A stretch of 28,832 nucleotides of DNA from Candidatus Zixiibacteriota bacterium (GCA_022570975.1 JACZYS010000004.1:1-28832); one strand, 5' to 3'; positions 17,556-24,757 are shown, numbered from the stretch's first letter. The notes: generated by a model from the sequence alone, not told the origin. Numbers and translations: made by a program.

Positions 17556-17736
17556 ATGTATATTATTAGCCATGCATTGAAAAAAGGTTGATGGAGAACT
17601 TGAAATTCAAGTAAAATTTATGAATATAGTAAGAATTTTGGAGAATCATAGTAAACTTGAGTCTATCATCTTTATGGCTATGCAAATGATTAGGAAAGAA
17701 GGTATTGACATTCTTAGCTTATTTTCGATATTATAG
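17556..17736 (+). pseudogene. small frameshifted frame before a terminator
   Basis: An ATG at 17556 opens 'MYIISHALKK', which stops at 17589-17591. Just before this stop is a run of six As (17580-17585). A one-base slip there continues an open frame, 'VDGELEIQVKFMNIVRILEN...', to a TAG at 17734-17736, giving about 59 residues. A strong terminator follows 21 bases later, although the last annotated gene on this strand ended more than 600 bases earlier. This argues that a gene once lay, or still lies, here. Sequencing error, real decay or programmed slippage cannot be told apart. Confidence 0.3.
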
Positions 17737-17757
17737 TAATACCAAAAAGACCCCCCT

Positions 17758-17823
17758 CTGTCTCATCCTAGAGACAGCCCTGCGTTGGGCAGGATTATTT
17801 AATTAGTCCTGCCCTATTTTTTT
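17758..17823 (+). terminator. double hairpin with intrinsic terminator
   Basis: The first stem is CTGTCTC/GAGACAG (17758-17777). The second, GGGCAGGA/TCCTGCCC (17787-17814), is a perfect 8-bp stem followed by TATTTTTTT. It insulates the downstream operon from upstream transcription. Other than this, the two small frames at 17183-17736 and the palindromes, the gene-free stretch 17133-17984 shows nothing I can support. Confidence 0.9.
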
Positions 17824-17854
17824 CAATCAAATACTAAAGTCAATATACTCTAAC

Positions 17855-17875
17855 CACTGCCAAATACTGGCAGTG
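17855..17875. promoter_or_regulatory. operator-like palindrome, perfect copy 3
   Basis: CACTGCCA and TGGCAGTG flank AATAC as a perfect 8-bp inverted repeat with the same 5-base spacer as at 11674. It lies upstream of the membrane protein/VWA/PP2C/kinase operon. Centre-to-centre distance to the next copy is 53 bp, about five helical turns, so two dimers could bind the same face of the DNA. Confidence 0.78.
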
Positions 17876-17907
17876 AATGATGAAGAAAAATGAAATATTT
17901 TATTTTC

Positions 17908-17928
17908 TACTGCCATATTCTGGCAGTG
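17908..17928. promoter_or_regulatory. operator-like palindrome, copy 4
   Basis: TACTGCCA-N5-TGGCAGTG differs from the consensus only at the first base. Its right edge falls where a -35 element would be for the TATACT at 17948, which is the usual place for an activator working next to the RNA polymerase sigma70 subunit. Confidence 0.75.
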
Positions 17929-17947
17929 AGTTGTTTATATTTCAATC

Positions 17948-17953
17948 TATACT
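17948..17953 (+). promoter_or_regulatory. possible -10 element of the membrane protein/phosphatase/kinase operon
   Basis: TATACT matches the sigma70 -10 consensus at five of six positions and lies 19 bases after the fourth palindrome. No good -35 is present at the right distance; that position is covered by the palindrome. An activator-dependent sigma70-type promoter fits, by inference only. Confidence 0.35.
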
Positions 17954-17984
17954 ACATTGAGGTCAATTTATTAAGTAAAATTGT

Positions 17985-19109
17985 TTGGTTTACAAACCCC
18001 GCAAGCATGGTTTTTGGTCCCATATATTTAGTTTGGTATTTGTGTTTGGGTTCTTTCTCAGTGCTCTAACAACAGTCATTTACCACTCGGTATTTAAAGA
18101 ATCAAGACGTGTGAGTATATCTGCTAATGCCGTTCAATTGAATTCAGAGTTTCAATTAATTCAAGGACGCATTCTCTTTCAAGCAGAACCTGTTTATAAC
18201 GTAACCGTTATAGTAGATTTGGTTGACTCCCTAAGTCACAAAAGCCCCCTTAGTAGTACAGTAACAAACAAATCGGGAGAATTTCTACTTGATTCGATAC
18301 CAACCACGATCGGAAATAGAAAAGTTACAGAAATCGAGATAAATGCTAAGGGCAATTTGGTTGTTAAGGGAGACTCAATTACTGTTTCAGGAACGGAAAC
18401 AATCACTATAAGTGGTAAAGGTTCACAAGAGATTGTTAAAATTTCTATTTGGGTAATTGTAATTCTTCCGGCAATATTTCTATTAAGTTTCATCGTCCCG
18501 TTTCTTACCTTATCACCGCGCTGGAAGTATGGGTTCTCGATTAGTTTAGCAATTATATTGACTCTATCAATGATTATCGCAATATCAGGAGGTATAAGTA
18601 ATATCAATAAGAATTACTCATCTGATACTGAGAAAGTGATTTCTCTTGGATACGCATCATTATTTCATGGAACTTACGTTGAAGGAGTTCCATCAGAATG
18701 GCTGTTTTCAATAACCTCCCTACAATTAGATACAAAATCAGATAATTCGGGGAATGTTACAGTAAAAGGGTTCGGAGTGCCACTTTGGGTCCTGTTAATT
18801 GCCGTAGTTGGCGCTGGACTATTAACTGTATCTATAATAGTATCTGAAATAAAGGATCGCCCAAAATTCCATCTGATTGAAAAAAATGTACCTGATGATG
18901 AGGAATTTAAAGAATTTAGGGCTAGACTAGAACGAATCGTTCGACATCAATTCTACATTCTCTTTTCCCCTATAGGTGCAATCTTTGTTTATCAGATGCT
19001 AGTTACTGCCGATGCGGCATACAACTCTACTACAGTAGCGTTAGCGGCATTCGGAGCAGGAGCATCTTTAAATGTAATACTGGACTACGCAATAACATCT
19101 TACCGATGA
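17985..19109 (+). CDS. membrane protein with periplasmic carboxypeptidase-regulatory-like domain
   Basis: The product is 374 residues. It has about six membrane segments near 13-34, 153-176, 182-203, 265-287, 322-342 and 346-368. Between the first and second lies an exported beta-sandwich of the carboxypeptidase-regulatory type ('GRILFQAEPVYNVTVIVDLVDS ... TNKSGEFLLDSIP', about 60-106). No enzyme motif is visible. The start is uncertain. An in-frame TAA lies at 17976, no ATG follows for well over 100 residues, and TTG at 17985 has no close ribosome site; the GAGG at 17959 is too far. Either a non-ATG start is used or the original start was lost. Its TGA overlaps the ATG of the next frame as ATGA, so translational coupling is likely. 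It may be the envelope sensor or anchor of the phosphatase/kinase module. Confidence 0.75.
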   Translation: MVYKPRKHGFWSHIFSLVFVFGFFLSALTTVIYHSVFKESRRVSISANAVQLNSEFQLIQGRILFQAEPVYNVTVIVDLVDSLSHKSPLSSTVTNKSGEFLLDSIPTTIGNRKVTEIEINAKGNLVVKGDSITVSGTETITISGKGSQEIVKISIWVIVILPAIFLLSFIVPFLTLSPRWKYGFSISLAIILTLSMIIAISGGISNINKNYSSDTEKVISLGYASLFHGTYVEGVPSEWLFSITSLQLDTKSDNSGNVTVKGFGVPLWVLLIAVVGAGLLTVSIIVSEIKDRPKFHLIEKNVPDDEEFKEFRARLERIVRHQFYILFSPIGAIFVYQMLVTADAAYNSTTVALAAFGAGASLNVILDYAITSYR

Positions 19110-19486
19110 AGATTGATAGCTCTACAAACATCACTGCCGGTTTAAAGAAAGGTCTGGAACTATTAACTTCTTTAGATAATGATAAGGAAGCCATTCATTA
19201 TCTCCGTCCAGTTGTTTTACTATTTACAGACGGTGGACATAACACTGGATGCTTTCCCTATAAGACAGCAGATAAAATCAAAGAGATTGCTGATTTGGTA
19301 ACCGTGGCATTCGGTCAAGATGCTGACACAAAGCTTCTCAAGAAATTGGCTTCAACTGAACAGCATTTCTACAGATGTGACAGCGGTAAAGATCTTAGAC
19401 AATTCATGGCTTCTGTCGGGAAAACCATGACAATGACTTATGCCGACAACCAGAACACCACTGATCAATTAACTCAATTACAATAA
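19106..19486 (+). pseudogene. 5'-truncated VWA (TerY-like) protein
   Basis: The 126-residue frame corresponds to the second half of a von Willebrand A domain. 'SSTNITAGLKKGLELL' carries the loop-2 metal-site Thr (about Thr7) and 'VVLLFTDGGHNTGC' carries the loop-3 Asp42, followed by 'VTVAFGQDADTKLLKKLAS', typical of TerY-type VWA proteins. The N-terminal half, including the DxSxS metal motif, is absent; the frame begins at mid-domain where the preceding membrane protein ends. No missing half was found in the other frames upstream. It is therefore probably a fragment left by a deletion that joined the two genes, unlikely to bind metal alone. It precedes the phosphatase by 12 bases, the place of TerY in VWA/PP2C/kinase triads. 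The short product could still be translated and fold with a partner. Confidence 0.75.
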
Positions 19487-19498
19487 AGGATAATTGCT

Positions 19499-20428
19499 AT
19501 GTTATATTCAAATAATCAAGAACAGCTTATTTATAGATATCAGCCCGCACCTATTCGTTGCTCGGAAGATTTGCTTAGTGAATTGATAGAATTCTCACAA
19601 ATCTCGACTGATATCGTTCATGAACCATTTCGAGATGAATCGAATTGGAATATGGGTTTATCTACAACAACAGGTAATGTAAGAGATGACAATCAAGATT
19701 ATGGTTTATGTTTTAACATTGGAAAATATCAAGTCATGATTGTTGCTGATGGAATGGGTGGCCCGCCTTATGGAAAGAGGGCATCTTATAGTGTTGTAAA
19801 AGCCAGTGCATTTTCAATCATGAAAGATCTTGGGAAACGATATAAAATCTTCAAACCAGTATTGAGGGATGTTGTAAAGCAAGCTGTTAGAACTGCTTCA
19901 ATGGCTTTATCAGCAAAAGCAGATAAGGTAGATAGCTACAAAAAAGGCTTAAGAACAACTCTTATTGTCATAATCGCTGATAAACATGAATATGTTTATG
20001 GATATATTGGAGACGGCAGCATAATTCTATTTCAAGGTAATTCATTTATTCACTTACTTAATCCCCATAAAGCAAATATGTATATTCCTAACCTATTGAC
20101 AGCATCTTTAGGTCCCACAATACATGGTGAAATGGTACTCGGTTCACATGAGAGAAAACCAAATGATTTCTTAATTACCGGAACAGATGGGATATTTGAT
20201 AGACTTGAAGCAAATCCTGAAGATTTCCCTCAAGGAACTAACAATTTCTTATCTCTTCTTATGAACAGTGTACTTGAGTCAGACGGTAATCTAAAGGAAT
20301 TATCAAAACAGACAATAAATGAACTTGCAGATTTTCAAGACGAACAAGGTTATATTTGTAATGACAATCTCACCCTTGGTTTACTTGGAAACTATAAAAA
20401 GCCAGAAGTAACTTGTCAAAAAGTATAG
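19499..20428 (+). CDS. PP2C-family Ser/Thr protein phosphatase
   Basis: The product is 309 residues; AAAGGA lies 8 bases before the ATG. The PPM/PP2C metal-site motifs are intact: 'VRDDNQD' (61-67), 'VADGMGG' (82-88, Asp84), 'GLRTT' (150-154), 'YIGDGS' (169-174), 'GTDGIFD' (228-234) and a C-terminal 'CNDNLTLGLL' (the metal-binding Asp before Asn). An N-terminal extension of about 50 residues precedes the domain. It should remove phosphate from Ser/Thr, using Mn or Mg, from substrates of the kinase encoded next; the ends of the two genes nearly touch. With the VWA fragment before it and the kinase after it, the order matches the TerY-P triad described by Anantharaman, Iyer and Aravind for Ter-linked stress systems. 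It is probably cytoplasmic. Confidence 0.93.
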   Translation: MLYSNNQEQLIYRYQPAPIRCSEDLLSELIEFSQISTDIVHEPFRDESNWNMGLSTTTGNVRDDNQDYGLCFNIGKYQVMIVADGMGGPPYGKRASYSVVKASAFSIMKDLGKRYKIFKPVLRDVVKQAVRTASMALSAKADKVDSYKKGLRTTLIVIIADKHEYVYGYIGDGSIILFQGNSFIHLLNPHKANMYIPNLLTASLGPTIHGEMVLGSHERKPNDFLITGTDGIFDRLEANPEDFPQGTNNFLSLLMNSVLESDGNLKELSKQTINELADFQDEQGYICNDNLTLGLLGNYKKPEVTCQKV

Positions 20429-20436
20429 GTGGAGTG

Positions 20437-21663
20437 ATGTCAATACTTCATTCAAAAATTAAAACAAAGTCTGGCAATAAGCTTCTAATCGAAAGAGAAT
20501 TATCTTTCGGCGGTCAAGGAAGAGTCTATCTTGCACATAAAATAAAAACCAGTAAAGCTGTTGTTGTAAAGATATTCAATAATAAATTCAATAGGAAAAT
20601 TCTTCTTGAAAGAATTGAGTTTCTAATTTCAATTCAGGAAAAGAATTCATTTGAGGGGATTGAATTACCTTTTGATCTGATAGAAACTAAAGATTTGATA
20701 GGTCATTGTACTGCCTATATCGATTCAATCTCTTTGGAAGACTATTTAATGAATTCAACAAGTTCGATTACAGAGAGATTGGAAACTGCCTTGTCAATAG
20801 CCAAGCAATTTAAACATCTTCATGGGTTAGGCATTGCTCATGGAGACATCAGAGCCCAGAATTTTCTTATTCAAACAGAAAAAAGGAATTTGAATGTTCA
20901 TTGCATTGATATAGATAATTTTAATCATGCCTCTGCTCCTGAACCGAATATGGTAGGTGAAGCTCTTTACTTGTCACCTGAGCAAAGGGATAAGCTCAGT
21001 AATGATACGTATTATCCTCCAACGATTGAAACTGATCTTTATCAACTTGGTATTTTGTTTCATGAAATAGTGCTACTTCTTCATCCTGCTCATGGCAATG
21101 ACAATACTCAAGAAGAGCTTGAAAACGCTATGAGTGGTGTATGGAAACTCGATCCAACAGTTTCAAAGGAAACAAAGAACATCTCAATATCCATTCTCAA
21201 TAATCAATTATGTAATCTCTTCAGGTTGGCACTGGTCCAATGTCCCAAAAAACGAACAACAACTGATAATTGGATTAAAGCATTTCAAAATGCAATAGAG
21301 AGAATATATCATTGTCCAAAATGTAACACACCTACAATTGTTGATAGTTCAAAGATATTTTGTCCTCAAGGCCATCTGTTTGAACTACTCAGTTTAGCAA
21401 ATGCAAAAACTAACAAGAAATTGTGTCTAAATGGTAAGTCATTTTTTATTGGCAGGGCTCAGTTTAATGATGATATCAGAATTAGCAACAAGCAATTGCT
21501 CATAAGCAGAATCGGTCCTGAACTTTGGGTTGAACATATTGGAACTAATCCGACTAAGTACAAGCAAAATGGAGTATGGCTTGATTTACCAAAGTACAAA
21601 AAGATTAAACTATGCAAGAATGATTTTATAAAAATAATGAAACATGAGTTAAAAATAATTTGA
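20437..21663 (+). CDS. Ser/Thr protein kinase with zinc ribbon and FHA-like tail
   Basis: The chosen start is the ATG at 20437, just after AGGTGG; an in-frame TTG at 20413 would overlap the phosphatase gene. The 408-residue protein has a kinase domain (about 10-290): glycine loop 'SFGGQGRVY', Lys45 in 'VVVKIF', catalytic 'HGDIRAQNF' (Asp137, Asn142), 'DIDNF' for DFG, 'YLSPEQ' for APE and 'DLYQLGIL'. Then comes a zinc ribbon, Cys293/Cys296 and Cys309/His313. The C-terminus (about 330-405) is FHA-like, with 'FFIGR', 'ISRIG' and 'GTNPTKYKQNG', and would read phosphothreonine. It is the third member of the VWA/PP2C/kinase set, antagonised by the upstream phosphatase. Whether it phosphorylates the large regulator at 11780-15955 or a secreted-protein pathway is open. 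Confidence 0.92.
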   Translation: MSILHSKIKTKSGNKLLIERELSFGGQGRVYLAHKIKTSKAVVVKIFNNKFNRKILLERIEFLISIQEKNSFEGIELPFDLIETKDLIGHCTAYIDSISLEDYLMNSTSSITERLETALSIAKQFKHLHGLGIAHGDIRAQNFLIQTEKRNLNVHCIDIDNFNHASAPEPNMVGEALYLSPEQRDKLSNDTYYPPTIETDLYQLGILFHEIVLLLHPAHGNDNTQEELENAMSGVWKLDPTVSKETKNISISILNNQLCNLFRLALVQCPKKRTTTDNWIKAFQNAIERIYHCPKCNTPTIVDSSKIFCPQGHLFELLSLANAKTNKKLCLNGKSFFIGRAQFNDDIRISNKQLLISRIGPELWVEHIGTNPTKYKQNGVWLDLPKYKKIKLCKNDFIKIMKHELKII

Positions 21664-21670
21664 TATAGCC

Positions 21671-21871
21671 ATGCCTAAAAACCTTCTCACACCTCAAGAA
21701 TTAGCCGATGAACTTGGAGTCAAAATCTCTACAGTTTATCATTGGTCTCACATCGGGTATATCCCTATTGTGAAGCTAGGAAACCTTTTGAGATTTCGGA
21801 GAAGCTCAGTTGAAAAGTGGATAGAGAAAAAGGAGAAGAAAGGGGGGCGGAGAGCAGTAGAGATTTTATGA
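21671..21871 (+). CDS. excisionase-family helix-turn-helix protein, 66 aa
   Basis: A single MerR/excisionase-type domain: 'LLTPQELADELGVKISTVYHWSHIGYIPIVKLGNLLRFRRSSVEKWIEKKEKK', the classic pattern with recognition helix 'STVYHW' and wing 'FRRSSVEKW'. The tail is Lys/Arg-rich. The gene lies between the triad kinase and the convergent integrase gene, 6 bp from the latter. It is a good candidate for the directionality factor of the island, possibly acting at the 10-bp tandem repeats at 3739-3778 or beside the integrase. It could instead be a small regulator of the operon, since it follows the kinase by 7 bp on the same strand. Confidence 0.85.
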   Translation: MPKNLLTPQELADELGVKISTVYHWSHIGYIPIVKLGNLLRFRRSSVEKWIEKKEKKGGRRAVEIL

Positions 21872-21877
21872 GATTGC

Positions 21878-22936
21878 TCAGAACTCTAACTTCTCAACTG
21901 CATCTGCAAGATGATCAGGTGCCAAATGAGCGTAAATCATCGTTGTTTGAATATCAGAATGTCCCATTAGATTCTTTACCGTTGGTAAATCAACGCCTTT
22001 CATTACCAAGTGGGATGCAAAGGTATGACGAAGAGAATGGATCTTTGTAACATCAGAAAATCCGCACCTCTTCGTAATTGTCATAAATCTCTCACGAAGT
22101 TTTAACTTTAATTTTTCACCATTCTTACCTGGGAATACAAACATCGAACCATTTGATTTTGATTTCAATTCTTTAAGTAAATCTCTAATCTCTTCATTCA
22201 TTGGAATTGTTCGCTCACCGGTTTTGGGGTTCCAAAATTCTTTAGAAACTATATGTATTTTCTTTTGCTTAAGATCTATATCATTCCAAGTCAGATGGAT
22301 TAACTCTCCCAATCTCATGCCAGTATTCAAAAAAGTAAAGAAGATTGGATACAAATACTCTCCACAGTTTTGTAAAAGTAAATCCACTTCTTCTTCGGTT
22401 AGGAAACGAGGTTTCTTGGCATCAGTTACTTTTAATTTTTGGACACTCTTAGTAGGGTTTTCTTTCAGGTAATTACACTTTATAGCATAGTTAAATATGG
22501 TTCCGAGAGAAACTAATTCCATATTTACCGTATTAGTTTTGGCAAACTCTCTGTGGTTGAGTGGAGTTGTGCGCCGAAAAATCTTAAAATCTTCAAAGAG
22601 TTCAGAATGTAAATCAGACAGATCAACGATATCTTTCTTACCTTCTAAAAAGAATAGGAAATTATCAACAATAGCCCTATATCTTTTGAATGTAGATGGA
22701 GCATGATTTACTGATGAGTATTTGTTAAATATTTTGAGAAATTCTCTAATAGTTATTTGATTTGGTTCAAATTTATATTCCCCTTTTGAAATTTTCACTT
22801 CAATATCTTTTAGCTGAAGGAGCGCCACTTTTTTTGATTTACCAACTTTCTTACGATACCTTTTTCCCTTAAAAGTGTAGTCAAGAAACCAAGTTGATTT
22901 CCCGTTTTTTGTTCTATAACTATAAATTCTGGCCAT
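21878..22936 (-). CDS. tyrosine recombinase (integrase) of the island
   Basis: I start the gene at the ATG at 22936 ('MARIYSYRTKNGK'), with AAGGAA a good distance upstream; the frame is open further but without protein-like sequence. The product is 352 residues, normal for phage-type integrases. It has an N-terminal arm-binding-like strand region ('WFLDYTFKGKRYRKKVG'), a SAM-like core-binding domain (about 60-160) and a catalytic domain with Arg208 in 'TGMRLGEL', a Lys near 'NPKTGERTIP', 'HSLRHTFASHL' (His300, Arg303), His326 in 'LMGHSDIQTT' and the nucleophile Tyr335 in 'MIYAHL'. All catalytic residues are present. It directs integration at the adjacent tRNA-Ser 3' end. The two GGCAGA units at 22953-22972 lie immediately upstream and may serve as arm sites and autoregulation. 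Confidence 0.95.
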   Translation of the reverse strand: MARIYSYRTKNGKSTWFLDYTFKGKRYRKKVGKSKKVALLQLKDIEVKISKGEYKFEPNQITIREFLKIFNKYSSVNHAPSTFKRYRAIVDNFLFFLEGKKDIVDLSDLHSELFEDFKIFRRTTPLNHREFAKTNTVNMELVSLGTIFNYAIKCNYLKENPTKSVQKLKVTDAKKPRFLTEEEVDLLLQNCGEYLYPIFFTFLNTGMRLGELIHLTWNDIDLKQKKIHIVSKEFWNPKTGERTIPMNEEIRDLLKELKSKSNGSMFVFPGKNGEKLKLKLRERFMTITKRCGFSDVTKIHSLRHTFASHLVMKGVDLPTVKNLMGHSDIQTTMIYAHLAPDHLADAVEKLEF

Positions 22937-22952
22937 ATAAAAATTCCTTACT

Positions 22953-22972
22953 TGGCAGATATTAGGCAGAAA
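22953..22972. repeat. tandem GGCAGA pair upstream of integrase, 11-bp spacing
   Basis: TGGCAGATATTAGGCAGAAA lies between the integrase start codon and the att core. The pair has the same unit and 11-bp period as 3492-3513. It is a candidate integrase arm-binding site. Confidence 0.5.
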
Positions 22973-23043
22973 CACTTTCAATGAGAATATAGAGAAATGG
23001 TAAGTTATTGTCAACTAGTTAGATGGAATATGTGATGTTATTT

Positions 23044-23064
23044 ATGGCGGAGAGGCAGGGATTC
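23044..23064. repeat. att core within the tRNA-Ser 3' end, right end of the island
   Basis: This 21-bp direct repeat is shared exactly with 3648-3668 and 3343-3363. It covers the tRNA T-arm 3' half, acceptor stem, discriminator base and CCA, plus one flanking base, the common crossover region for tRNA-directed integrases. Confidence 0.88.
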
Positions 23065-23133
23065 GAACCCTGGATAGGGGTTACCTATACACGCTTTCCA
23101 GGCGTGCGCCTTCAACCACTCGGCCACCTCTCC
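23045..23133 (-). tRNA. tRNA-Ser (anticodon GGA)
   Basis: The gene is 89 nt with the CCA encoded. The acceptor stem is GGAGAGG pairing with CCTCTCC, the anticodon loop is CTGGAAA, the class II variable arm is ATAGG...CCTAT, and the T-arm is CAGGG-TTCGAAT-CCCTG. The long variable arm and GGA anticodon identify serine, reading UCC and UCU. It is the integration target of the island, whose sequence rebuilt an intact 3' end. Confidence 0.97.
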
Positions 23134-23310
23134 GGATATAAATAATGTCAGAGGAATATAAATTGACCCGGATTAGAAATCAAAGGCTTTTGTATGGAAA
23201 CTTTGGGTTATACCTAAAACAAAAAACAGAAACGAAATTTTCTTGAGCTAACTGATTAATTTGCATAGGAAAGAGCCATTTTATGATTGGCTGGCAACCA
23301 AAGAAGTGAA

Positions 23311-24744
23311 CTAGTTTGATTCGGTGTAAGGTGAGATTACAACGTGGTTTATGTCTAAAGTCATCTCACAGCGACCTTCTTCATCAAGAAACTCTTTATA
23401 TACATTTCCAAACGAGGCTTTGACCCCGGGGTAAATCATATTTGTAACTATAATTGATTTTTTTTCTTTTTCTTTTTCTTTCTTTTCTTCTTCTTCTAAA
23501 AGCAATTTTCTATGAGCTTCCAGCCGTTCCAGATTACCGGGGAGAGTTTCGTTAAAGGCTTCCAGTTTCTTAAGAGTTTCTTCCTGAGATTCCGGGAGGC
23601 GGTTTTCCATTTGAAGTTTATACATACCCAGAAGTGCTTTTTTTATTTTTTCACCATCTTCATTGAGCCGTTTTATCTCTTGATTAACTTTTGTAATTTC
23701 TTGTTCACTTGGAGTCTCTGTAATAATAGTGACATGGGTGGTTATGCCGGCATCTGAACCAAGAAAGGCTGTCTTGACTTCATTTTGGGCGATGATATGT
23801 CCACCCACAATTTTGCCAACCTTGCTCCTGAGTTCAACTTTATTGCCTGCCTTAATCTGACAGTTAATCATTTCATCTCCGGCAAAAATTGATCCCCCTG
23901 CGGTAATATGCTGACTTTCTGCAAATTTGAATGTTATATCACCATCGGCAAAAACTTTTCCATTCCCCTCGCCAATCAGTCCACCCTTGATAAAGATGTT
24001 ACCTTTTACTTTGATATTGCTGTTTTCAACATTGCCGTTGACTTCAAGGTCACCATCTATTTCTAATGAGAAACCTGCTTTAATATTCCCGGAGATTCTT
24101 ACCGAACCTTTAGTATTGATATTACCAACGTTAAAATCAAGGTCTCCATTGATAGGGGTAATGTCGTTGACCCATACTTTATCATTAAGTATAACAATGG
24201 CGCCGCTTGCGGTAGCAATTAATTTTGCACCGTCTTCTGAGATTTTGGTGTTTTTTCCATTCTTAAATGGGATGTCTCTTCCAACGGTACCCAAAACTTC
24301 TTCGCCTAATATATTTTTACCAGGTTCCCCGGCTGTGGGAGGAGTTTTTACAACAAGGACGTCACCTTCGGCAGCGTTTTGAATGAAGTTAATAGCTCTG
24401 TAGTCGATTTTACCTTGATCATCTTCTACCGGCTTCATTGACTTTTCAGTTTCAAAATTATATTCAAAAGTGGAAGGATGACCTTTTTCAGGCACTGTTC
24501 CGTCTGCTATTTTAATTGGCTGATCATATTTCTTTTCATTAATGCTTGACCTTATCAGATCTTCGTTGATTCCAAAAACCACACCGGCAGCATTTAATGA
24601 ACTTATAATCGAATCTACCGATGGTGGAGCTTCCCCCGATGGTGGTTGCTGGATTACTACGGAAGCCGCCATTTTATCTTTTGCGAGAATAACTTTTACG
24701 TTTTTATCTGTCGACGACTCTGTTGTTGTTGGTGTTCCGGACAT
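23311..24744 (-). CDS. FapA family (DUF342) protein
   Basis: The product is 477 residues. After a short polar head come the FapA-type N-terminal region ('AAGVVFGINEDLIRSSI', 'TPPTAGEPGKNILGEEVLGTVGRDIPFKNGKN') and a right-handed beta-helix of about 20-residue turns ('GDLDFNVGNINTKGSVRISGNIKAGFSLEIDGDLEVNGNVENSNIKVKGNIFIKGGLIGEGNGKV...', written here only in outline). A charged coiled coil follows (about 355-440, with an EEEEKKEKEKEKK run) and a short C-terminal domain. This is the polymerising, bactofilin-like fold of DUF342 proteins. In Vibrio a FapA homologue helps place the polar flagellum under glucose control; the role here is unknown. It ends the minus-strand signalling operon; AAAGGAAA precedes the ATG. 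Confidence 0.88.
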   Translation of the reverse strand: MSGTPTTTESSTDKNVKVILAKDKMAASVVIQQPPSGEAPPSVDSIISSLNAAGVVFGINEDLIRSSINEKKYDQPIKIADGTVPEKGHPSTFEYNFETEKSMKPVEDDQGKIDYRAINFIQNAAEGDVLVVKTPPTAGEPGKNILGEEVLGTVGRDIPFKNGKNTKISEDGAKLIATASGAIVILNDKVWVNDITPINGDLDFNVGNINTKGSVRISGNIKAGFSLEIDGDLEVNGNVENSNIKVKGNIFIKGGLIGEGNGKVFADGDITFKFAESQHITAGGSIFAGDEMINCQIKAGNKVELRSKVGKIVGGHIIAQNEVKTAFLGSDAGITTHVTIITETPSEQEITKVNQEIKRLNEDGEKIKKALLGMYKLQMENRLPESQEETLKKLEAFNETLPGNLERLEAHRKLLLEEEEKKEKEKEKKSIIVTNMIYPGVKASFGNVYKEFLDEEGRCEMTLDINHVVISPYTESN

Positions 24745-24757
24745 TGGCTATTTCCTT

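Larger units (their letters stand above)
3648..23064. mobile_element. integrative genomic island in tRNA-Ser(GGA), about 19.4 kb
   Basis: The element is bounded by 21-bp direct repeats of the tRNA-Ser 3' end. A tyrosine recombinase reads inward from about 0.1 kb inside the tRNA end, and an excisionase-type HTH gene lies next to it. The cargo comprises three secreted proteins, a kinase-TPR-GAF-AAA regulator, a secreted small peptide, a WYL-like regulator, and a membrane protein with a truncated VWA, PP2C phosphatase and kinase. No conjugation, replication or phage structural genes are visible, so it would need a helper or be a non-mobile island. Several damaged genes (VWA fragment, the frames at 17183-17736) point to decay of part of the cargo. 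Using the outer repeat at 3343 would add 0.3 kb. Confidence 0.75.

Noticed and set aside
22937..23014. N-terminal extension of the integrase
   Set aside because: The extra residues run across the GGCAGA repeats and have no ribosome site, while the ATG at 22936 has AAGGAA and begins the expected 'ARIYSYRTKNGK'.
23065..23310. Possible further tRNA or element piece upstream of the tRNA-Ser gene
   Set aside because: Apart from the tRNA itself, I found no second cloverleaf, no att copy and no frame in this gap.
23926..24382. Plus-strand frame of 151 codons opposite the FapA-like gene
   Set aside because: It is the reverse of a repetitive beta-helix coding region; there is no ribosome site and the composition is Ser/Pro/Leu-biased.
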